The position numbers and the translations under genes were made by a program. From Raphanus sativus (Eukaryota > Streptophyta > Magnoliopsida > Brassicales > Brassicaceae), in contig NC_079515.1 of assembly GCF_000801105.2 (NCBI RefSeq), forward strand, positions 6,634,001 to 6,698,000: 64,000 bases of DNA, written 5' to 3'. This document shows, piece after piece, positions 57,738-64,000 of this stretch (position 1 is its first letter; every line of letters begins with the position of its first letter). Below the pieces are notes generated by a model. That model worked only from the letters and a program-made list of their open reading frames with translations. It had not been told where the DNA came from and searched no databases.

Positions 57738-57754
57738 AAAGGTATAGCGAAAAA

Positions 57755-59490
57755 TAAATAAATAGATGTAGAGATGTTATTTTGGAAATCATTATTTGGT
57801 AACTCTTAAGGAAAACTATATAGTTTCTTTTGCTAAAATTTGAAAATATATTTTTGCATATTTTTCTCATTAATTGATTCTTACAGAAAATATAAATATC
57901 TATTTAGTTAATACTATTTTAAAGATCAAAATTTTAAATAAAACATGAAATTAATCTTTTATTTTTTATTATTTAAACTTTTATTAATTAAAAAAACATT
58001 AGTTTGCATAACAACATTAATATTTTTATTTTAAAATGTGTTCTTATCTATAACAAGTTTTTCTTATATTAATTTATAAACAATGATTTAATTAACTAAA
58101 TATATATAGTTTTTAATATACGGTGATGTTATTAAACCAAATTTTGGAAGGACCAAAATCTAAAAAAATCTCAAAATAAATCAAAAGCACAAGAATGTTA
58201 AAACGAACCCAAAACATGTTATATTAATAAAAGTAAATAAAATTATCAATATATTATAATTATATTGTGCAATACTTATCATAATAACTGAATAAATGTT
58301 CAAGTAGACAAATCATGTTAACAAACAAAACATTAATATGTTATGTATAAGAGGAGAACATTTTCTATCTATTATTATTTTTATTTCTAAATGCTATTAT
58401 AGAATAAAATAAGCTATAGACAACCTATATTTTTATTTTAAAGTAAAGATTATTTTTATATAAAATAGTATTTTATTATAAAATCGTATTTTTTTATTTT
58501 CAAATGGTCTTTTACTTTCAAATTTTAATAATTATAACTAAGAAAAATCATTTTAGAAGATAAAATTTTATAAAAAATAGAATCATATTATTCTTTAAAT
58601 AATATTTTTTAAAATAAATTTTCATTTAAACAAAGCTATAATTTTGTGAAACTCTTAAAATGTTAAAAGTAAATAGAGTTAATTTTAAATTTTCAAATAT
58701 AACGTATCTGTTCTAAATAAAAATTAATATTTTGAAAATATTCTCTTTTGGAGCTAGATACTTTGAAAATCATGGAAATATGAGAACTAAACAAATTAAC
58801 GGTATAGATAGATTTTTGAGAAATTAGGACTCCTACCAACACATTATCAGCTATTTAGCAATATATCAAATACTACTATTTGCTCACTGTACGAAATCAA
58901 ATATGAATCTAATACCCCTTCAAAATCTTGTAGAAAGATTCACAAAGATCTTCTACAGTGACAAGCATAGATAATCATATCTTTGCATGTCAGATAGAAA
59001 TAGAAGTCTAGTTTTTTAACCAAAGTTTTCAAAATTTGAAATCGTGATCTCTCTTGCTATTGCATCTCAACAATCGTCTCTCTCATCTATCGGTCAAAAA
59101 CAGCTTTCTTTGGATATTCATCTACTGACGTTTGGAGAAGAGAGAAACCCTAGATCCTTTCTCTTCTGGCTGTGTGATTTGGGTTTCTTTGTAAGACCTA
59201 TGAAACCAGTGACATAAATTGACATATTAACTGTGCAAATTTAGTATTTTTGGCAGATTTCTTGATAGTTTATTGCCATCTTGTACTTAATTTTTTTGAT
59301 TGTATTTCTTGGAATGAAGTTTGTTGTTCTTTGTTTAGAGTTTTCTGAAAGTTTTGAGTTTAGCTCGGTGATTTTTAGATTCCATTTCTTGTTAAGTTGT
59401 GCTTCACAATTAGCTTGCTTGTGTTTCTATTTACCGCTTTTTTAATCTAGTACCAACTAATATTAAATTAATACCATGATTAATTTTTAT
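57755..59490. other. AT-rich intergenic
   Basis: A border-like GGTATAGA|T at 58801-58809 may be another reversed Helitron 5' end without a visible partner. The part 59030-59200 is CT-rich and looks like a 5' leader (CTCTCATCTATCGG, GAGAAACCCTAGATCC) with no coding sequence after it. Confidence 0.4.
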
Positions 59491-59499
59491 CTTTCTAAT

Positions 59500-60760
59500 G
59501 TCCAAGCATCATATATGTCGTAACAAAGGTTAAATGGTATTGACAACAACTTGTACAATAAAATAATTTTATTACATGATAATATATTAAATCATTGTTT
59601 ACAAAAAAAAGTTTAACAAGCCAAAAGCCAAAAAGGTTAAGTAAACTATTCTAAACTTTCTTATACCGGTTTTGTAAAAATTATCCATCATCAATTACAA
59701 AAAAAATTCCTTACTATAACAAATTCCATATTTCTAACAAAACAAGGTTGGGAAATGGCTTAAGTTTGAGTTAATCACACTTGTAAAAACTTAGGGTTGT
59801 ATAAGATAAATTCATTACATGATAATTTATTACACCATTGGCTACAAGAAAGTTTAACAAACCAAAAAGTAGAATAAACCTGCTAAAATTTCTTATAATC
59901 GGCTTTGTTACAAGGAAGATTATCAACCTAAATATAAACTTTACCAGGCTAAGATTTTCCATAGCCGATTCTGTAAAAGCAATTCCTCATTGGTTGCAAT
60001 AAATATTATCAACCTAAAAATAAACTAAACCAGGCTAAGTTTTTCCATAACCGGTTTTGCAAAAACAATTCCGGCTAAGGCATACTTTAAAAATTACCCG
60101 GTTAATATTTACAGGTGACAGCCATTGCGAAAATTATCATGCTAAAACATACGTAATAACTTTACCGCTAAGTGAAAAATGCGAGGTTAGCCGGTTATAA
60201 AAATACCTAATTATTTAATAAATATTTTTTTGTATAACTTGTTTACACTAACGTTCAGCTATTGGGGTATGGTTGTGAATAAGAGTATATGGTTTAGGGT
60301 ATAATAATTATATTTTTAATCAAGTAATATGTTTAAGGGGGTAAGGATAAAGATTTTAGTGTTTATTTTTTATCCTTGGGGTTCCGGGGTTCCTATTGGG
60401 TTTAGGGTTTTAGCATTTTATGTTTATGGTTTAGGTTTAGGGTTTAGATGTGTCCATTCTTTCTGTTTGACATTATCGAAGCATTGGACGTACCTGCAAT
60501 ATAAGGTCAAATCAATTGCCCGTTAATATTTACATGTGACAGCCAATGCGAAAAGTATCCAGGTAAAGCATACGTAATAACTTTACTGCTAAGTAAAAAA
60601 AATGAGGTTTAGCCGGATATGAAAATAACTGACTGTTTAAGAAATAAATTTTATGTATAACTTGTTTACACCGACGTGCAGCATACGCAATAACTTTACC
60701 GCTAAGTGAGAAAAGCAATATGATGATGAAACATATTTTCTTGGGTTTATGTATTCATTA
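59500..60760. mobile_element. Non-coding remnant related to the 19-31 kb composite MULE
   Basis: It shares the dispersed motif (GTTAGCCGGTTATAAAA at about 60185, TAGCCGGAT at 60609, ACCGGTT and CCGGCTAAG near 60055-60080) and telomere-like GGGTTTAGGG blocks (60380-60450) with the centre of the composite. A phrase CTAAG(T)GA(G)AAA with CATACGTAATAACTTTAC repeats at 60150, 60570 and 60690. There is no ORF. Confidence 0.45.
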
Positions 60761-61177
60761 GGAGGATGAAAAAAAGTTTGACGAAGAAGATTAAGATTAA
60801 AGAACAATAATATGAGATGAGAAAGATGAAGATAATTGTTTTTCAAATGATTTGTTTTCTTTTTGTATGTTTAAAATATATAAAAAAATCTTTAAAGATT
60901 ATCAAATCTAGTAAAATCTTAAATAAATACTAAACAAATCTTTTTACTATAGCACCATATCTTTGTAAATCTTTTCTGTCACATACTAATCCCAGATCTC
61001 CTAACTTTTGGAAGTAGACTCTCTAAACCCAAAGGGCAGTTTCGTCAAATCGCCTCCCTATTGTTATGACATGCTGGTTCTACTTTACCCTCTTTCCTAC
61101 TTACCTAATTTGCTAAGAGTTATTTGTTTTTTACCCAATTTGATCTAGATTTTATTACGGACATATACCTTTACCTA

Positions 61178-61233
61178 TGGGCTTTAGATTATTATACAAA
61201 TATGGGCCATAATCATTAGAATTTAATGGCCCA
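61178..61233 (+). promoter_or_regulatory. Site II elements of the MPP alpha promoter
   Basis: TGGGCT (61178), TGGGCC (61203) and an inverted GGCCCA (61228) cluster 120-180 bp before the start codon. TGGGCY repeats are the common TCP-bound site II elements of nuclear genes for mitochondrial proteins in Arabidopsis. Confidence 0.65.
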
Positions 61234-61355
61234 TTAATAAATTGATCTCGTCCAAGTAATTTTAAGAAGCAATATTAAGAAGAAAAAAGCCTTGTCCTCT
61301 CCTGTCGTCAGCAACCACCGGCACTCGTCAGACCGATCTAGGGTTCGCAGTCGTC

Positions 61356-63975
61356 ATGTACCGCATGGCAGCTTTACGAGCAAAGGCTCTTACGGTCAGT
61401 CTCCCACTCCACTTTCTCAATTAACATTTTTTTTCTAATCCATTATCAATTGCAAAGCTTTCTGGTTTTAGATTTTGACATTTTGAGGAAAGTAGCTCAC
61501 TTTTGTCTCATTGAGCATCATCGTGTAATGGATGCATGATAGGATTTATGTTTTTTTTTTGTTTTCGTTTATAGGGCTGTCTTAGCCGCGGTTTCAGAGC
61601 ATCACGCTATGCAAGCTCAACTGCTGCTATTGCAACGGCTTCAGCAGTTTTCTCAGGTAGCTCGATTCCTTCGTTGAACATTCCCTTGGAAGGTGTCTCT
61701 CTTCCACCATCACTCTCTGATAATCTCAACCCTAGCAAGCTTCACACCACTACTCTTCCCAATGGTCTCAAAATAGCCTCTGAGATGTCTCCGGTGAGAC
61801 CTTCTTCTCAGCTTCAACCTTCTTCTTGAAAAAAGATTTGATTTTTTTTTTTTTTTGTAAAGAAACTCTTTTGCTTACTCAGAATCCAGCAGCTTCGGTT
61901 GGTTTATACGTTGACTGCGGCTCTATCTACGAGACACCTTATTCACGCGGAGCTACGCACTTGCTTGAGAGGATGGCTTTCAAGAGCACGTTGAACAGAA
62001 GCCATCTCCGCCTTGTGAGGGAGATAGAGTCCATGGGAGCCAGCACTTCAGCTTCTGCATCTAGAGAGCAGATGGGTTACACCATCGACGCTCTCAAAAC
62101 ATATGTTCCTCACATGGTTGAAGTGCTTGTCGACAGTGTGAGGAACCCTGCGTTCCTCGACTGGGAAGTCAACGAAGAGGTAATCATCATCATGTCATGT
62201 TTTGCAATTTATCTCTTTTTGACGTTGTGTTTCCTTCACCTGACAGCTCGGGAAAGTGAAAGTGGAGATAGGAGAGCTTGCAAAGAACCCTATGGGTTAT
62301 CTCCTCGAGGCGGCTCATTCTGCTGCTTACTCTGGCGCTATGGCTAATCCTTTGTACGCACCTGAATCTGCAATTAGTGGATTAAATGGAGACGTCTTGC
62401 AGAAGTTCGTTTCCGTAAGACAGTCGTTGCTTTTAGTTAGTTATATCGTGTATGTGTGTCTTCTTTTGTTCTTTACTCATTTGGAACTTGAAATATTACT
62501 AGGAGAACTACACTGCCCCACGAATGGTGTTAGCAGCTAGTGGAGTCGAACATGAGGAGCTTTTAAAAGTGGTTGAGCCATTACTCTCTGACCTTCCTAA
62601 TGTAACTCGACTAGCAGAACCTAAGTCTGAATATGTTGGTGGAGATTTTCGTCAACATACTGGTGATGAGGTATGCACGCCTTTCAATGAGTCTGTTGTT
62701 TGTTTGAGTTGAAGAATGGTTTATTGTTCCTAATGTGTTCTTTCTATGCGATTCTTAGGCTACACATTTTGCGCTTTCTTTTGGAGTGCCAGGATGGGAT
62801 AAAGAGAAGGAAGCTGTTATGGCCACTGTTCTTCAGGTGCTTAACTCAGATATGTTACTCTAGTTTCTTTTTGAGATGTACGGCTTAATGATGTTAAAAA
62901 TATATTATTCTTGTTAGATGCTTATGGGAGGAGGTGGCTCATTCTCTGCGGGAGGTCCTGGCAAGGGAATGCACTCTTGGCTCTGTAAGTCTCTCAGTGT
63001 CTTTGTTTCTTTCTACTCGCAGTTCCATCTTGGTCTCATAATCAGTGTCTATGATGATGATGATTATAAACTGAATATTTCTTAACTGTGAATGCAGATC
63101 TCCGTATTTTGAACCAATACCAGGAGTTTCAATCATGCACTGCATTCACTAGCATCTTTAACAACGCCGGATTGTTTGGAATCTACGGTTGCACTGTGAG
63201 TTTTTTTTCACTAATTTCTAGTTGTTGATTATTTGTGGGTGATTTGGTTACATTTTGACTTTGGGGGTTGCAGAGTCCTGAGTATGCTGCAAAGGGAATT
63301 GAATTAGTAGCTGATGAAATGAAAGCTGTTGCTGAAGGAAAAGGTTTTGTAAAATTTACACTCCTTCCTATGATACTTTTTTTTGAACCATTTATTTATG
63401 TATACATTAAAAAAAAAACATATTATAACCGTTGGTTTATATGTTTTGGCAGTTAACCAGAAACATCTCGATCGTGCCAAAGCAGCAACGAAATCTGCAA
63501 TTCTGATGAATCTTGAATCTAGGGTAGGTCACTTATAAGTTATAACAGTCCACCGTCTTCTTCCTTTTTTAAGCCATGAGATATAGTGGAATTGTAATTG
63601 ATTGGTGTGATTTGCAGATGATTGTATCAGAAGACATCGGTAGACAGATACTTACATACGGAGAGAGGTATCTAACTACATAAACACATTCCATCTCTTA
63701 ACCGGTTATAACCGGGGGTCTTATATTTGCAGGAAGCCAGTGGATGCATTCTTGAAGACAGTTGACCAACTCACCTTAAAGGACATAGCAGATTTCACCA
63801 GCAAGATTATTGCAAAGCCATTGACGATGGCATCTTTAGGATCAGGTATAGAAATATAAACGTGTTTCCTTTCGATTAGTTCCAGTTTACTTTGTTATGA
63901 TATCATTTTGTTGATCTTTTGCTTGCAGTGTTGAATGTTCCAAGCTACGACTCCGTAAGCAGTAGATTTTCTTGA
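61356..63975 (+). CDS. MPPalpha: Mitochondrial processing peptidase alpha subunit (M16 family, bc1 complex core)
   Basis: Thirteen exons: 61356-61394, 61575-61793, 61883-62179, 62247-62414, 62503-62670, 62759-62836, 62918-62984, 63098-63195, 63274-63343, 63453-63523, 63618-63667, 63733-63845 and 63929-63975. They join without stops to about 494 residues. The N-terminus MYRMAALRAKALT...SRGFRASRYASS is a typical Arg/Ser/Ala-rich mitochondrial presequence. The M16 domain shows the degenerate HLLER in place of HxxEH, expected for the non-catalytic alpha subunit. The glycine-rich loop GGGGSFSAGGPGKGM guides the substrate presequence. In plants MPP is part of complex III in the inner membrane. The C-terminus reads VPSYDSVSSRFS-stop. 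It is likely orthologous to At3g16480 because a JAL35-like gene lies in the same window; the sister gene At1g51980 is the alternative. Confidence 0.93.
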
Positions 63976-64000
63976 AGCTCTCTGCTGAAAGCAAAGGATC

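Noticed and set aside
1..64000. CRISPR arrays, rRNA, riboswitches or bacterial operon signals
   Set aside because: None were seen, and none are expected in nuclear plant DNA. Regular repeats here are transposon units or lectin exons.

Overview
The window is nuclear plant DNA from the family Brassicaceae. It is AT-rich, with intron-containing genes, and carries a cluster of jacalin-related lectins of the myrosinase-binding-protein type next to a mitochondrial processing peptidase alpha gene. I cannot name the species. The Arabidopsis chromosome 3 block that holds JAL35/JR1 (At3g16470) next to MPPalpha (At3g16480) is the likely syntenic reference, recalled from memory. Here those two neighbours lie about 58 kb apart.

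Layout. 1-1526: 3' end of a multi-jacalin lectin gene (+). 1928-3547: a JAL35/JR1-like three-jacalin gene (-). 3.6-10.2 kb: MITEs, a terminal-inverted-repeat element and a Helitron-like block. 10253-14382: a hAT transposon with a perfect 8-bp target duplication and an open spliced transposase. 14678-16196: a broken VDAC porin gene containing a piece of an ALDH7B first exon. 19.4-30.9 kb: a large MULE-type composite with a MuDR-like transposase (+) facing a GRF zinc-finger gene and a DUF1985/Ulp1-like gene (-), with telomere-like repeats between them. 31.85-40.73 kb and 48.48-55.69 kb: two myrosinase-binding-protein-like genes of eight and six jacalin domains, each behind a triplicated promoter/leader. 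41-48.5 kb: tandem Helitron ends, a candidate Pack-MULE with an SMC2 exon fragment, and a hAT-like fragment. 56-61 kb: a Helitron, a truncated LINE and a remnant related to the 19-31 kb composite. 61356-63975: a complete MPP alpha gene (+).

How it fits together. In all lectin genes each intron cuts a jacalin domain in the middle and is in phase 0. Each internal exon therefore encodes the C-half of one domain and the N-half of the next, so exons can be duplicated, shuffled or skipped without breaking the frame. The two large genes grew mainly by repeating a two-exon unit. This leaves alternating domains: odd ones lack the N-terminal GG loop, and even ones keep it. The canonical GxxxD sugar-binding motif survives beside a GG loop only in domain 2 of each. 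Mobile elements (Helitrons, a MULE, MITEs, a LINE) landed in introns or flanks, and paralogous introns serve as built-in empty-site controls.
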